This document shows positions 32,177-40,959 of a stretch of DNA of 42,991 nucleotides, piece after piece (position 1 is the first letter of the stretch; every line of letters begins with the position of its first letter). The stretch comes from Candidatus Obscuribacterales bacterium. Its GTDB lineage: Bacteria; Cyanobacteriota; Vampirovibrionia; Obscuribacterales; Obscuribacteraceae. The position numbers were made by a program, and so were the translations under genes. The notes under the pieces are model-generated. The model was not told where the DNA came from, did not search any database, and saw only the letters and a program-made list of their open reading frames with translations. The DNA lies in the NCBI GenBank assembly GCA_019745505.1, contig JAIETE010000228.1, positions 1-42,991 on the forward strand, given 5' to 3'.

Positions 32177-32764
32177 GTGCAACTTGGGAAAAACGGCAAA
32201 TGGATGTGGCTGAACTCGAAAGCACCTTGTCTAGCCGATATCGTTGAACTTTGTCCGCAAATGGTGATCGACAGATTTGTCTTCATTACTTCTTTAGACA
32301 GTGGACTGGTTCAGCTCAATGAAGATCGACTCAAAACAGGCTGGAAGCCTATGGGCAAAAGACGTAAGAATTTTGAATGGTCGCACGACGAATGGGAAGA
32401 TCCACTGGCTCTAAGCCCCAGAGTTTCAAACGCCATGATTCTGCCAACAGACATGTACGATGAATGGTATTTGTTCACCGAGGAACCGCAGATAGACACG
32501 ATTGAAGTTTTCGTCAACTGGAACTTCAGCCCTACATTCGGATACGCCGGAATGAAGGAGCTTGATACACATGTGGAACTTGAAGAGCATTTCTGGAATC
32601 AAATCGCCGAACTCAATCCACTCGCTTATATTGCAGACAACGAAAGTTTCTCTTTCGTCACGCAACATGCTCCCTTATACGAACAAGTCCTGGAAGCAGT
32701 CCAAAAGGTCGAGCTTGAAATAGGAACGGCCTGCGACGCAAGAAGCACGCTGGCAGACAGCTAA
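32177..32764 (+). CDS. Hypothetical protein, 195 aa
   Basis: No family recognised. The frame opens at a GTG (32177), 6 bp after the stop of the exported protein; an ATG at 32204 is the alternative. The sequence is Trp- and acid-rich (WMWLNSKAPC, HDEWEDPLALSPRV, DEWYLFTEEPQIDTIEVFVNWNFSPTFGY) and looks like a compact soluble protein, with no signal peptide. Tight spacing suggests co-transcription with the exported protein, but their different localisation makes a shared complex unlikely. The ribosome site is weak. Confidence 0.6.
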   Translation: MQLGKNGKWMWLNSKAPCLADIVELCPQMVIDRFVFITSLDSGLVQLNEDRLKTGWKPMGKRRKNFEWSHDEWEDPLALSPRVSNAMILPTDMYDEWYLFTEEPQIDTIEVFVNWNFSPTFGYAGMKELDTHVELEEHFWNQIAELNPLAYIADNESFSFVTQHAPLYEQVLEAVQKVELEIGTACDARSTLADS

Positions 32765-32905
32765 ACCGCCTCTAATTAGCACTTAGCGCGGACAGCGGCA
32801 GCTTTCTGTCGCCCAAATTACTAAAAACAGCCTAAGAGTTTCACTTGATTACACCTTCGATGGTAACCTGGCAAGACTTGCACACCCGTACCTCCGAAGA
32901 CATCC

Positions 32906-34024
32906 ATGCCATTGCCGGGCTTGACCAGCCTTTTTGAGCCAAACACGTTCGCCCAATGGGGTCTGAACGGGCTTGTGCTCGTCTGCCTTGCCTGCTGGGG
33001 AATCTGGGGGATCTTCGACAAGAAAGCCCTCCACTTCGCGTCCAATCGCGACGTACTCTTCGCGATGCTGGTGTGCCAACTGCCTCAAGTGCCCCTCTGT
33101 CTATGGATGCTCAACGCATTCCACCCGGGTTGGCAAGTGAGCGGACCCCTAATCTACTATTGTGCTCTCGGAGCGATTGTCTACGTCATCAGCATGATCA
33201 GCTATGTAACCGCCATGTCGCGGGCTGAAGCTGGTTTTGTACTTGGCTTTACAGCCGGATATCCGCTGGTTGCGCAGATTTTGGCAGTGTTCATCTTGGG
33301 TGAAAAACTGGTGCCGGGGCTGATGTTCGGTGGCGCGCTAATTGCTGCCGGGGTTTTCTCTGTTGGTTTGACCGGTGAGAAACAAGAGAAGGCGGAGGCC
33401 AAAATCGTCTTAGATGATCGCCAACTTGTTATGGAAAACTTGCGCCGAGCCGGTGCTGCAGAACCGTTTCCATTCAGCTCACCTTCGTCACACCAGGGTG
33501 GTGTCGCTGTATTGGAGCGACCGATAGAGACTACAAACCTCACCCTTCAAACCATAAAAGCTCCTGAAAAGGTTCAAGAAAAGGCTTTCTCTAAATTTGT
33601 TGTTCCAGTGTGCGTCGTACTCGCTACTCTGACATGGGGAATTAAAGGACTGTTCGACAAAATCGCCGTCGGCATGGCACCACCGCTGGTAGTGTATTTC
33701 GTGGAACTGGTTTTGAACCTGACTACCCTGATTCCATTTTGCCTCTATTTCTTGATCGCAAAGAAACGCCCTCAGCTGCAAGCTCGGCAAGCGTGGCTCT
33801 TCACCGGGTTATCGACACTTACGCTTGCAATCGGCGGTTGGTCTTATCTTGCTGCGCTGGGCATGGCAAGCGCGTCTTATGTAATCACAATTACGGGCTG
33901 CTACCCGCTGCTCATGTATGGCTTCACCATTCTGTTTCTCAAAGAACGCTTCAATGCCACCCGCTTGCTGGGCATCGCGCTCATCGTCATCGGCGGAATT
34001 TGCGTCCAGCTCACGCAGCATTAA
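32906..34024 (+). CDS. EamA/DMT-family transporter
   Basis: 372 aa, about ten membrane segments in two homologous halves (EamA repeats at about residues 20-155 and 232-372). Each half shows family segments such as SRAEAGFVLGFTAGYPLVAQILAVFILGEKLVPG (first half) and GMASASYVITITGCYPLLMYGFTILFLKERF (second half), with the conserved helix-breaking Pro and the ExxF/L ends. A cytoplasmic linker of ~60 residues lies between the halves (about 165-225). EamA proteins move small metabolites, amino acids or sugars; the substrate cannot be told. The ATG at 32906 has only a weak GAAGA upstream. It is followed 52 bp later by the coiled-coil gene. Confidence 0.9.
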   Translation: MPLPGLTSLFEPNTFAQWGLNGLVLVCLACWGIWGIFDKKALHFASNRDVLFAMLVCQLPQVPLCLWMLNAFHPGWQVSGPLIYYCALGAIVYVISMISYVTAMSRAEAGFVLGFTAGYPLVAQILAVFILGEKLVPGLMFGGALIAAGVFSVGLTGEKQEKAEAKIVLDDRQLVMENLRRAGAAEPFPFSSPSSHQGGVAVLERPIETTNLTLQTIKAPEKVQEKAFSKFVVPVCVVLATLTWGIKGLFDKIAVGMAPPLVVYFVELVLNLTTLIPFCLYFLIAKKRPQLQARQAWLFTGLSTLTLAIGGWSYLAALGMASASYVITITGCYPLLMYGFTILFLKERFNATRLLGIALIVIGGICVQLTQH

Positions 34025-34076
34025 TCATCAGCTTTTAGGAAATACCCTGAAGACCTGATTCTCTATCTATGGCAAA

Positions 34077-34988
34077 ATGAAAGAATCGCATCAGAAAGCG
34101 GTATTCACTATGCCGATGGATGACTTGAAGTTATGCGTTATGGAATGGTTCGACGAACTGGTCGAATTCGCGCTCGAACGCCAACCAAGCGTTGCCCTGG
34201 CGCACGCACGATTTGCTCGGCACGTGGAGAAGGCCCGCACGCAGATAGAGCAAAATGCCTCGGTCACGAAACATTTGACTGATAGCGCGAAACTTGCACG
34301 AAACACGGTGCAAAGAATGCGCAACGATATTTTGGCGAAGATTCGAGCAGGCGAAACTTTTGAAGCCAGATTAGAAGTCAAACTATTTTTCAGGGAACTG
34401 GAAAAAACTACGGTACTTGAACAACAAGCCGCATCTATGAGCAGGAAAAATCGCAAAATGGCTCTCTTGCTGGCCCACTTAGAAGCGGTAGAAAGAAGGC
34501 TCTATTATCTAAGCCTTTATTTGTCACCTCTTCCGGCGTTCGCAGCCAGCGAACGTGATGACCATGTTGTTCTGCTGCAATCGATTTGGGAGTTTGTTAC
34601 TGGCGAAATCAGCTCCGAATCCGAAGAAAGAAGCTCGCATCTGGTTGAACGCTTTGAATCGCTCGAAAGCAAAGCTCTTCGAGAATATGCACATATAAAT
34701 AGTCGTCACACGGCACGAATGAGGTCGAGTGAAAGATACAAACTGGAAAAACGCATAAAAACGCAGCTTCCGCTATTGAAAGCCGAATTAGAAGGACAAA
34801 AGGCTAGACACTTCGAGCTTTTGGCCTTTGAAAACCTTCACGCACAGCAAGCAAACCGCTTTCAATCGCGACTCTTCAGCGTGAGAAGACAGCACTGCGA
34901 AAAGCAGATCCTGAGGCTGGAAGTCTATCAGCTGATTCTCGAGAATGCGCAGGTTTCCCTGCATCCATCATCTTTTCTTGGGAAATAG
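34077..34988 (+). CDS. Coiled-coil hypothetical protein, 303 aa
   Basis: Almost entirely helical and rich in Arg, Lys, Glu, Leu and Ala; no signal peptide or membrane segment. Long heptad runs stand out (about residues 45-130, and 205-285 around KLEKRIKTQLPLLKAELEGQKA). A Pro-bearing break (YLSLYLSPLPAFAASERDD) near residue 150 divides two helical halves, so a hairpin-like antiparallel coiled coil is plausible. Overall character is similar to PspA-like or cytoskeletal coiled coils, but no family-specific residue was recognised. The ATG at 34077 (or one at 34110) lacks a clear ribosome site. Its neighbour upstream is the EamA transporter. Confidence 0.7.
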   Translation: MKESHQKAVFTMPMDDLKLCVMEWFDELVEFALERQPSVALAHARFARHVEKARTQIEQNASVTKHLTDSAKLARNTVQRMRNDILAKIRAGETFEARLEVKLFFRELEKTTVLEQQAASMSRKNRKMALLLAHLEAVERRLYYLSLYLSPLPAFAASERDDHVVLLQSIWEFVTGEISSESEERSSHLVERFESLESKALREYAHINSRHTARMRSSERYKLEKRIKTQLPLLKAELEGQKARHFELLAFENLHAQQANRFQSRLFSVRRQHCEKQILRLEVYQLILENAQVSLHPSSFLGK

Positions 34989-34999
34989 ATAACAGCAAA

Positions 35000-35494
35000 T
35001 TATCGGTGCGGATATCGGCGGTTGTCGCGGCGACGATCATCCCTCTTGTCGTTGTTGTGTTCGATAATCTTTCCGATTCCAAAACCTATGGCAGCGCCGA
35101 GCAAAACATCTTTGGGATCAATTCTGTCTTGATTTCCGTGATGACCTGGGCGTCCGTCTTGAGGACCACGCCTGCCGCCCATCTGGTCTTCATAGATGTC
35201 GGAAAAACAAATCTCTCCGGCTGGTATCCCTCGAGTCACATCATTGCCATAGCGATCACGTCCGACATACTTTTGAACTTGGACATCAGCGCCACCCGGC
35301 TTCTCGAACACTTGCAGATCATCGCCGCGACCAGGCTGCTCATACTGTTGTGTCAAATTGACGAGTCGCGCAAAATCCCGCTCCGGCAGGCGTATGGAAT
35401 CCTGGCGCAATTTTTCGGCCACAAGATCGCCGCCACCTCTATCTAGGTCTTGAGCCATTCTGAAAGCCTTTTCGTCGATAAAGTCGCGACTCAT
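35000..35494 (-). CDS. Hypothetical protein with Gly-zipper-like end, 164 aa
   Basis: The start is the ATG at 35494, with GAGG 7 nt upstream; an upstream in-frame start at 35533 has none. No signal peptide. The first half is charged and helical (DFIDEKAFRMAQDL, VAEKLRQDSIRLPERDFARLVNLTQQYEQ); the middle is polar (KYVGRDRYGNDVTRGIPAGEI). Near the C-terminus PKDVLLGAAIGFGIGKIIEHN resembles a short glycine-zipper segment, followed by a strongly basic DKRDDRRRDNRRYPHR tail. It lies 53 bp after the HxlR gene on the same strand and may be the last gene of that operon. Function unknown. Confidence 0.65.
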   Translation of the reverse strand: MSRDFIDEKAFRMAQDLDRGGGDLVAEKLRQDSIRLPERDFARLVNLTQQYEQPGRGDDLQVFEKPGGADVQVQKYVGRDRYGNDVTRGIPAGEICFSDIYEDQMGGRRGPQDGRPGHHGNQDRIDPKDVLLGAAIGFGIGKIIEHNNDKRDDRRRDNRRYPHR

Positions 35495-35547
35495 GTCGAT
35501 ACCTCGCACGCCATTGACGAGATATTCATACAAGTTCTAAGTGGCAA

Positions 35548-35889
35548 CTACGTGTCAGGTCTCTGGAAAACGTTCGTATTCTCAATGTTTCGTTTGCCCC
35601 AGCGAACTATTTCGTTGAGAACCGGCTCCAGCGCACGTCCCTTTTCGGTGGGCAAATAACTCATACGCAAACGATGAGTGCTGTACTGTGACTTTTCGAT
35701 CAAGCCGGCGCGTTCCAATCTATGCAATCTGTCGGTCAAGACGCTGGTGGAGATTTTCTCCGGCGACTCGAGAAATTCATCAAATTTGGTCTTGCTGAAA
35801 AACAGCAAATCACGCAGAACTACAAGCGTCCATTTGTCGCCAATCAGGTCGAGCGTGCAGGTAATCGGGCAGTCGGAACGTCTTTTCAT
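35548..35889 (-). CDS. HxlR-type transcriptional regulator
   Basis: 113 aa from the ATG at 35889; an in-frame TTG at 35910 with GAGGA close upstream is an alternative. The family signature is clear: CPITCTLDLIGDKWTLVVLRDLLF (about residues 7-30), then KFDEFLESPEKISTSVLTDRLHRLERAGLIEK (winged-helix recognition region) and the wing, YLPTEKGRALEPVLNEIVRWG at the end. HxlR proteins are dimeric DNA-binding repressors or activators, some sensing reactive compounds through an N-terminal Cys; here one Cys (C7) is in that position. It lies 27 bp after the thiolase stop on the same strand, so it probably regulates this operon. Confidence 0.93.
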   Translation of the reverse strand: MKRRSDCPITCTLDLIGDKWTLVVLRDLLFFSKTKFDEFLESPEKISTSVLTDRLHRLERAGLIEKSQYSTHRLRMSYLPTEKGRALEPVLNEIVRWGKRNIENTNVFQRPDT

Positions 35890-35916
35890 AAATTCAGAAA
35901 CATTCTCCAAACATCC

Positions 35917-37125
35917 TCAGACTCTTTCGATGACGCATGAAATACTCTGGCCTCCGGCCACACAGAGAGTTACACAGCCTACATTCTTGTCCTCTCTTTC
36001 CAGTGCCGTGATCAAGGAAACGAGTAATATGGAGCCGGTAGCACCAAGAGGGTGCCCGAGAGCAATAGCTCCGCCGTTGACGTTTACCTTGGCGGGGTCG
36101 AGTCCCAGGTTGCGCATGGTCTGCAGTGGAACAACCGCAAAGGCTTCGTTGATTTCCCACAGATCGATGTCTTGAGGTGACATTCCGCAGTCTTTGAGAA
36201 CTTCTGTGCAACAGGCGGAAGGACCGTTGAGCATGACGATGGGGTCACTTCCACGTGCAACTACTTTCAATATGCGAGCGCGCGGTTTTACTCCGGACCG
36301 AGCGACAAAGTCTTCATTCGCGACGATTATGGCAGAGGCACCATCGGCAATTCCGCTCGAATTTCCAGCTGTATGAAACGGACCAACTTTTGAAATTGCC
36401 TTACCTTCTCCTATTACACATTCCTTGATCAACTCTTCTTCCAGCGCAGCAAATGCCGGTTTTAGCTGACTCAAGCCATCCATCGAAGTCTCCGGTCTTA
36501 TGTGATCGTCACGGGTTAGGAGCGGATTGCCGCTTTCATCCCTGACGAACGCATATGCTGCTTCGAAGTATTTCTTCTCCGCCGCGACATGGGCTTTCCG
36601 ATGAGAAGACAGTGAGAATTCATCTAGTTCTTCGCGCGTAAAGCCGTCTGATGCAGCGATGTAATCGGCACTTATTCCTTGCGGAACCTGCATCATACGC
36701 CGCCGCAAAACCTCGTTGTTGCCATCCATATAGCCGCCGTCGCTAGCCATTTTTACTCGCGACATACTCTCTACACCACCGCCGATGGCGACTTCATTTG
36801 TACCGGATGCGACCAATGCCGATGCGATACTAACGGCTTGAAGACCGGATCCGCAGCACATGTTGACACTCGAGGCACTAACGGACCAATCGAGATTTGC
36901 TGACAAAACAGCATTTCTTGCAATGTTCGCGCCTTGGTCATTGACTTGCGATACACATCCGAAAAAGGCAGTTTCTGCTTTTGATAAAACCTCAGGCTGC
37001 CGCTCCCTCAGGGCGTTAAGACACGCCACTACAAGTTGCTGGGGATGTACCGGAGTATAAGCGCTGACCCCTTTCTTGACGCTGGCTCTCGGAGTGAAGA
37101 CTCCGTCAACTACATATGATTTCAT
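35917..37125 (-). CDS. Acetyl-CoA acetyltransferase (thiolase)
   Basis: 402 aa, normal thiolase length. Condenses or cleaves acyl-CoA and acetyl-CoA. Family motifs: the nucleophile in NMCCGSGLQAV (about residue 90); GGVESMSR (about 115); the loop region PFHTAGNSSGIADGASA (about 250); NEAFAVVP (about 328, with the covering-loop Asn-Glu); GGAIALGHPLGATGS (about 355, catalytic His); and the final LCVAGGQS. The last motif usually reads CxGGG; here a Gly is replaced by Ala, which may be neutral. GAGG lies 10 nt before the ATG. It is the first gene of an operon with the HxlR regulator, with a palindromic operator ahead of the start. Confidence 0.93.
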   Translation of the reverse strand: MKSYVVDGVFTPRASVKKGVSAYTPVHPQQLVVACLNALRERQPEVLSKAETAFFGCVSQVNDQGANIARNAVLSANLDWSVSASSVNMCCGSGLQAVSIASALVASGTNEVAIGGGVESMSRVKMASDGGYMDGNNEVLRRRMMQVPQGISADYIAASDGFTREELDEFSLSSHRKAHVAAEKKYFEAAYAFVRDESGNPLLTRDDHIRPETSMDGLSQLKPAFAALEEELIKECVIGEGKAISKVGPFHTAGNSSGIADGASAIIVANEDFVARSGVKPRARILKVVARGSDPIVMLNGPSACCTEVLKDCGMSPQDIDLWEINEAFAVVPLQTMRNLGLDPAKVNVNGGAIALGHPLGATGSILLVSLITALEREDKNVGCVTLCVAGGQSISCVIERV

Positions 37126-37232
37126 GACTTTCGCGCCTCACAAGCGCAAACATTTGGGATTCCTTTAGAACTTTTAGAGCAAAAAAGCCGGATTGTTTTT
37201 CGGACACTGGTCACATATTTTCTCTCAACCCA

Positions 37233-37257
37233 ATTATAACACTTAACTTGCAAGTTA
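37233..37257 (-). promoter_or_regulatory. -10 box and palindromic operator ahead of the thiolase-HxlR operon
   Basis: On the minus strand TATAAT lies at 37233-37238, and the perfect 14-bp palindrome TAACTTGCAAGTTA (37244-37257) fills the space where a repressor would sit between -35 and -10. No good -35 was seen at 16-18 bp. The box is ~108 bp before the ATG. The neighbouring HxlR gene makes autoregulation through this site the simplest reading. Confidence 0.6.
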
Positions 37258-37994
37258 GAAGTTACAGAGAGAATTGAGGGCAAATTGGAACGTTTTATGT
37301 CTACTATTGCTGGTAACTTTTGGCACGAAATGGCCGCAATCGACTTGATGTGCAAAAAAACACCTTAATAGGTTTACCGACCAACCGGACAAAGAAAGAT
37401 TGTCGGATTATCACATCGACAAGAATCTTGCGATCACCAAAGTAATAATTTGGGCCAGCACACGTTAGAAATTCGGTGCTTTCGATCGCATATCTACAAG
37501 GCCCGCAGATCGAAACAGGCGGGGAATTATGAGCAATTAGAAAGCAAAAAACCGACCTCGATTTAGCTAATACATTACTCAAGTAGCTCAAAAATTCCCG
37601 CAAATGTAATCGAGTTCACGTTTCTACCGCATCGCCTTTTCTGGCTTCTCATGCGGCTTTTCACAAACCTTTGGAAATTCGAAATGTAGCATCGCATATA
37701 TTTTTGATGCCAACTCTATTTGCGAAAGCCAAAACTGATTAAGCAAGTCTAGCCGCCGAGGCGGTACTTGACATAAACACGCCTACTTCACACTGTGTTA
37801 TACATTGAATTGCTGGTATCAAATTCGGTTTCATCAACGCTTTCTTACTAATTTCTCAAAAGTGAATCTAACTCAAACGCTTCTTAAATACTGGCAATCT
37901 CGAAGCTACTCACCGAGCGGAAATCAAGACGTGGCACCAATTCTTCGCGTCAGACTACATTCAACCAACAGTGAAGAAATGCACCACGAGGGGC

Positions 37995-38168
37995 ATGATA
38001 AAGCCAGAGACGGGAAAATTTGCGACTGCGGAAGATCGCCAAAGCAATTTGAAAGCTTACGCGCATCTCTTGCGGATCGCACCACCGGTAGAGTCAATCT
38101 CGACTGGATACCAGGCGACCTTCTGTATGACTGAAACTTCCTGCAGAAGAACTATCCAAAAGTTTTAA
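37995..38168 (+). CDS. Possible small protein, 57 aa
   Basis: An ATG directly after GAGGGGC opens a 57-residue frame (MIKPETGKFATAEDRQSNL ...) with balanced composition, ending 34 bp before a strong plus-strand terminator. No homologue is recognised; a helix is likely in the middle (NLKAYAHLLRIAPP). It is either a real small protein or a chance frame in an untranslated RNA that ends at the terminator. Confidence 0.35.
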   Translation: MIKPETGKFATAEDRQSNLKAYAHLLRIAPPVESISTGYQATFCMTETSCRRTIQKF

Positions 38169-38202
38169 ACCCAAGTGCTGGCTTGCACGCAATATGAGCG
38201 AG

Positions 38203-38239
38203 AACTGAGTCTTTTCCGGACTCAGTTTTCTCTCTTTTT
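38203..38239 (+). terminator. Intrinsic terminator in the AT-rich region
   Basis: Perfect arms AACTGAGTC (38203-38211) and GACTCAGTT (38219-38227), loop TTTTCCG, then TTCTCTCTTTTT. The orientation is plus, so something on the plus strand upstream is transcribed; the small ORF at 37995-38168 is the candidate. Confidence 0.75.
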
Positions 38240-38869
38240 GGCCTTCCGGCTGGCGTAAAGAATCGCCGAGCAAGATGCCAAGACGCGCACAGAGTCAGCC
38301 AACCACTTACCGCGTCGACAACCGGGCCATTTTTCGCTGTAGGTTGATTACGGCCGACTTAGATTGCTTCGCTCAGTCACTCAAGATCTAGCAACGCCTG
38401 GCCACCTTACCAAAAACCTTATCCTGTCTTGATTTACCATACCCCACAGATGCCAAGATGCTCAAAGTTCGCTAAAGCTGAGTGAGCTGTATTTATTAGC
38501 ATTTGATCTTTTTAGGTTTATGAGGTCAAGAATACAAGAGAGTGCTTTGTATAGAATCTCCGAGCATTGTTGCTTATTTCCTGTTTTAAAACCAAACCCA
38601 CAAAGTCCATCTGACTTCTGATCTTGGTAGTTCATCTCCTTGTCGGCGCGCACGCGCGACAAGCGAATTGAAGTGTTTATCTCTGCACCGTATGTGAATT
38701 CAAGAAAAGCTTCCAACCATGTCGTTTTTCTTGAAGCTCATAGTTCCGAGCGGCGCTTTGTTCCGGTCTTTCTACCGGAGCATCGCATCGCGTCGGTTAG
38801 CTACTGGTGCAGGGATGAACTGTCGACTTCGTTACTACTTCCCCATGCCTCAAACCAGGGAATCATAAA

Positions 38870-39934
38870 ATGACAAGCCCAAATGCAGCAGACCCTGTTC
38901 TGCGTACCAGCGAAATGGGCGAGCTGAATGTGGTCTTCGGAAGCGGCGGGAGCAAAGCGGTTCTGGCTGGCGCCGGAGCCATAGTAGCCCTACAGCTTGC
39001 CGGATTGAAAAACTTTGCCACCATCGGAGGTGCTTCCGGCGGGTCCATACCTGCAGCACTTCTGGCAAGCGGAGCAGACGCCACGCAGATTCTGTCGCAC
39101 GCGCTTCAGACTGACTTCTCCAGCCTGCTCACGCCTAAGACCGGCAAGCTCGGACAAATCCTCGCACTCCTCATGAAGTATCGCTACGAGCAGACGCGCC
39201 CGGAAAACGGCGCCTTCTCGAGCGAAAAACTGGGGACATTCGTCAGCGCCATAGCCAAGACTTGGCCTGACAAATACTGGACAGTCGCCAGTGCCGAACG
39301 TGGCTATGTGGTGTTCACCAAGAACGGTGCTCACCATCTGGGCCTCGGCACATACCCGCTGCACGTGGAAAAAGAGCCCGTGCCGGTGGGAATGGCTGTT
39401 CGCGCTTCATGCGCCATCCCCGGCGTCATCGACGCCGTCGCCTTTCGGGGTGAGCCTCTGTGGGACGGTGCTTTCACCGAGTTCGGTGAGTGCCCCGTCG
39501 ACCTGCCGCCGGCCTTCTTCGGCGTCAAGAAATCGGACATCTTCGCGATCGATATCAGCGAGGAGATCATCAAGAAGAATCGATGGCTACGCATCCTCTT
39601 CCACATCTTCTGTGGCGGAAAGTGTGTGTCCATCGACGCAGTGCATCCTGAAGAAAAGGATGGCTTGATGCTCGCTCAGCCGATGATTCGAGGATTCCAC
39701 GCCATGGAATTCAAGCTCAATCTCGACCAGAAATGGCATGCTGTCGTCGAAGGGTTCATCTCAACGGTGGACGCCCTCGAACGCGGCAAACGCATCCCGG
39801 CGGATAACCGCGATGCTCTTCTTCGGCTGCGCAACAAGCTTTCGGAAATCGACCTCAAGTCGATCAAGAAGCGTTGCTTCGCCCGCCAAGTGGAGGGTGT
39901 CTTCCTGAAAGAAGCCCCTCACATCCTCCCTTAA
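38870..39934 (+). CDS. Patatin-like phospholipase
   Basis: 354 aa, cytoplasmic (no signal peptide). Patatins are Ser-Asp dyad lipid acyl hydrolases. Seen: the oxyanion loop FGSGGSKAVLAGAG (about residues 23-36); the nucleophile S56 in GGASGGS; and the catalytic Asp D199 in LWDGAF. The C-terminal ~120 residues are helical and not typical of the core; they contain IRGFHAMEFKLNLDQK and a basic end. AGGG lies 9 nt before the ATG at 38870. It begins a plus-strand run of patatin, M28 peptidase (35 bp later) and C26 hydrolase (overlapping), so the three are probably one operon. Confidence 0.9.
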   Translation: MTSPNAADPVLRTSEMGELNVVFGSGGSKAVLAGAGAIVALQLAGLKNFATIGGASGGSIPAALLASGADATQILSHALQTDFSSLLTPKTGKLGQILALLMKYRYEQTRPENGAFSSEKLGTFVSAIAKTWPDKYWTVASAERGYVVFTKNGAHHLGLGTYPLHVEKEPVPVGMAVRASCAIPGVIDAVAFRGEPLWDGAFTEFGECPVDLPPAFFGVKKSDIFAIDISEEIIKKNRWLRILFHIFCGGKCVSIDAVHPEEKDGLMLAQPMIRGFHAMEFKLNLDQKWHAVVEGFISTVDALERGKRIPADNRDALLRLRNKLSEIDLKSIKKRCFARQVEGVFLKEAPHILP

Positions 39935-39969
39935 TTGCGGAAATGTGGAAAACTTGAGGAGACAACAAT

Positions 39970-40959
39970 ATGAGCTTCAAGAAAACTATTCTCAAGTTCT
40001 TGCTCTACCCTCTGGCCTACCGGTACGTCAAAATGCCGGGACGGAGCTACAAGGGTCGGCTGCCTTCCTTCGGGCAACCGCAAGACTTACTGCGCACGCG
40101 CCTTACCGAACACGTCCAGACTCTGGCTGTTCAGATCGGCGAGCGCAGCATCGGCAACTACGCCGGTATGCTCAAGGCGATCGACTACATCGAAGGCGAA
40201 TTCCGCAGTCTCAACCTGGAGGTTGAGCGGCAGAACATCGAATTCGATGGCAAGGTCATGCCCAACTTGATCGTCGAAATCAAAGGCAAGTCGCGCCCGG
40301 ATGAGATCGTCGTGGTCGGTGCTCATTATGACACCGTCAACAACACTCCCGGCGCCGACGACAACGGCACCGGCGTCGCCGCGATGCTGGAGCTGTGCCG
40401 AGTATTCTGCCGACGCTCCGGAGCTCTCGCCCCCGACCGCACGATTCGCTTCGTGGCTTTCGCCAACGAAGAGCATCCGGGCGGCACGTGGGACCAGATG
40501 GGCAGTTTCGCCTACGCCAAACGCTGCCGCGAACGCAACGAGAACATCGTCGGCATGCTCTCGCTCGAGATGCTCGGCGTTTATTCGACCGAGCCGAACT
40601 CGCAGCACTATCCCAGCCCGTTCAACCTGTTCTACCCGACTGTCGCCAATTTCCTGGCTTTCGTCGGCAACGCGAAAGGTCGCACTTTTGTGCGCCGCTG
40701 CGTTGAGGTGTTTCGCCAGCATGCAGGACTGCCGTCAGAAGGCGTCGCCGCACCGTCCTTCGCCAAGGACGCCGGTCGCTCTGATCACTGGGCATTCTGG
40801 CAGCACGGCTATGACGGCGTCATGGTGACGGACACTTCCAACTTCCGTTATCCGCTCTACCACACGCCCAAAGACACCATCGATCGCCTCGACTTCACGC
40901 GCATGACGCTGGCAGTCGACGGAATCATGTACGTGATAGAGGACATGGCTAAGCTATGA
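39970..40959 (+). CDS. M28-family zinc aminopeptidase-like protein
   Basis: 329 aa. M28 peptidases use two zinc ions to remove N-terminal residues; some members act on other amides. Ligand motifs: GAHYDT (His, Asp; about residues 116-121), GADDNGTG (bridging Asp; about 128-135), NEEH (catalytic and ligand Glu; about 166-169), SLEML (Glu or Asp ligand region; about 200), and the late YHTPKDT (His; about 297-303). The N-terminal ~35 residues are hydrophobic and basic (KKTILKFLLYPLAYRYVK), either a membrane anchor or a peripheral membrane segment. GAGGAG precedes the ATG. The stop overlaps the next ATG by 4 bp. Confidence 0.92.
   Translation: MSFKKTILKFLLYPLAYRYVKMPGRSYKGRLPSFGQPQDLLRTRLTEHVQTLAVQIGERSIGNYAGMLKAIDYIEGEFRSLNLEVERQNIEFDGKVMPNLIVEIKGKSRPDEIVVVGAHYDTVNNTPGADDNGTGVAAMLELCRVFCRRSGALAPDRTIRFVAFANEEHPGGTWDQMGSFAYAKRCRERNENIVGMLSLEMLGVYSTEPNSQHYPSPFNLFYPTVANFLAFVGNAKGRTFVRRCVEVFRQHAGLPSEGVAAPSFAKDAGRSDHWAFWQHGYDGVMVTDTSNFRYPLYHTPKDTIDRLDFTRMTLAVDGIMYVIEDMAKL

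Larger units (their letters stand above)
37126..38869. other. AT-rich 1.7-kb region with little coding content
   Basis: Apart from one small ORF at 37995-38168 and the terminator at 38203-38239, no gene has support: frames at 37304-37603 and 38462-38716 (minus) and 37805-38134 and 38640-38873 (plus) lack proper ribosome sites. It is visibly richer in A and T than the flanking genes and may be a remnant of foreign or decayed DNA. Confidence 0.5.

Noticed and set aside
38462-38716. 84-residue minus-strand ORF
   Set aside because: AAGGAG lies directly against an internal ATG with no spacing; composition is undistinctive and the stop lies in AT-rich DNA.
38640-38873. 77-residue plus-strand ORF overlapping the patatin start by 4 bp (ATGA)
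   Set aside because: It starts with TTG without a ribosome site and has no family features; the overlap is probably chance.
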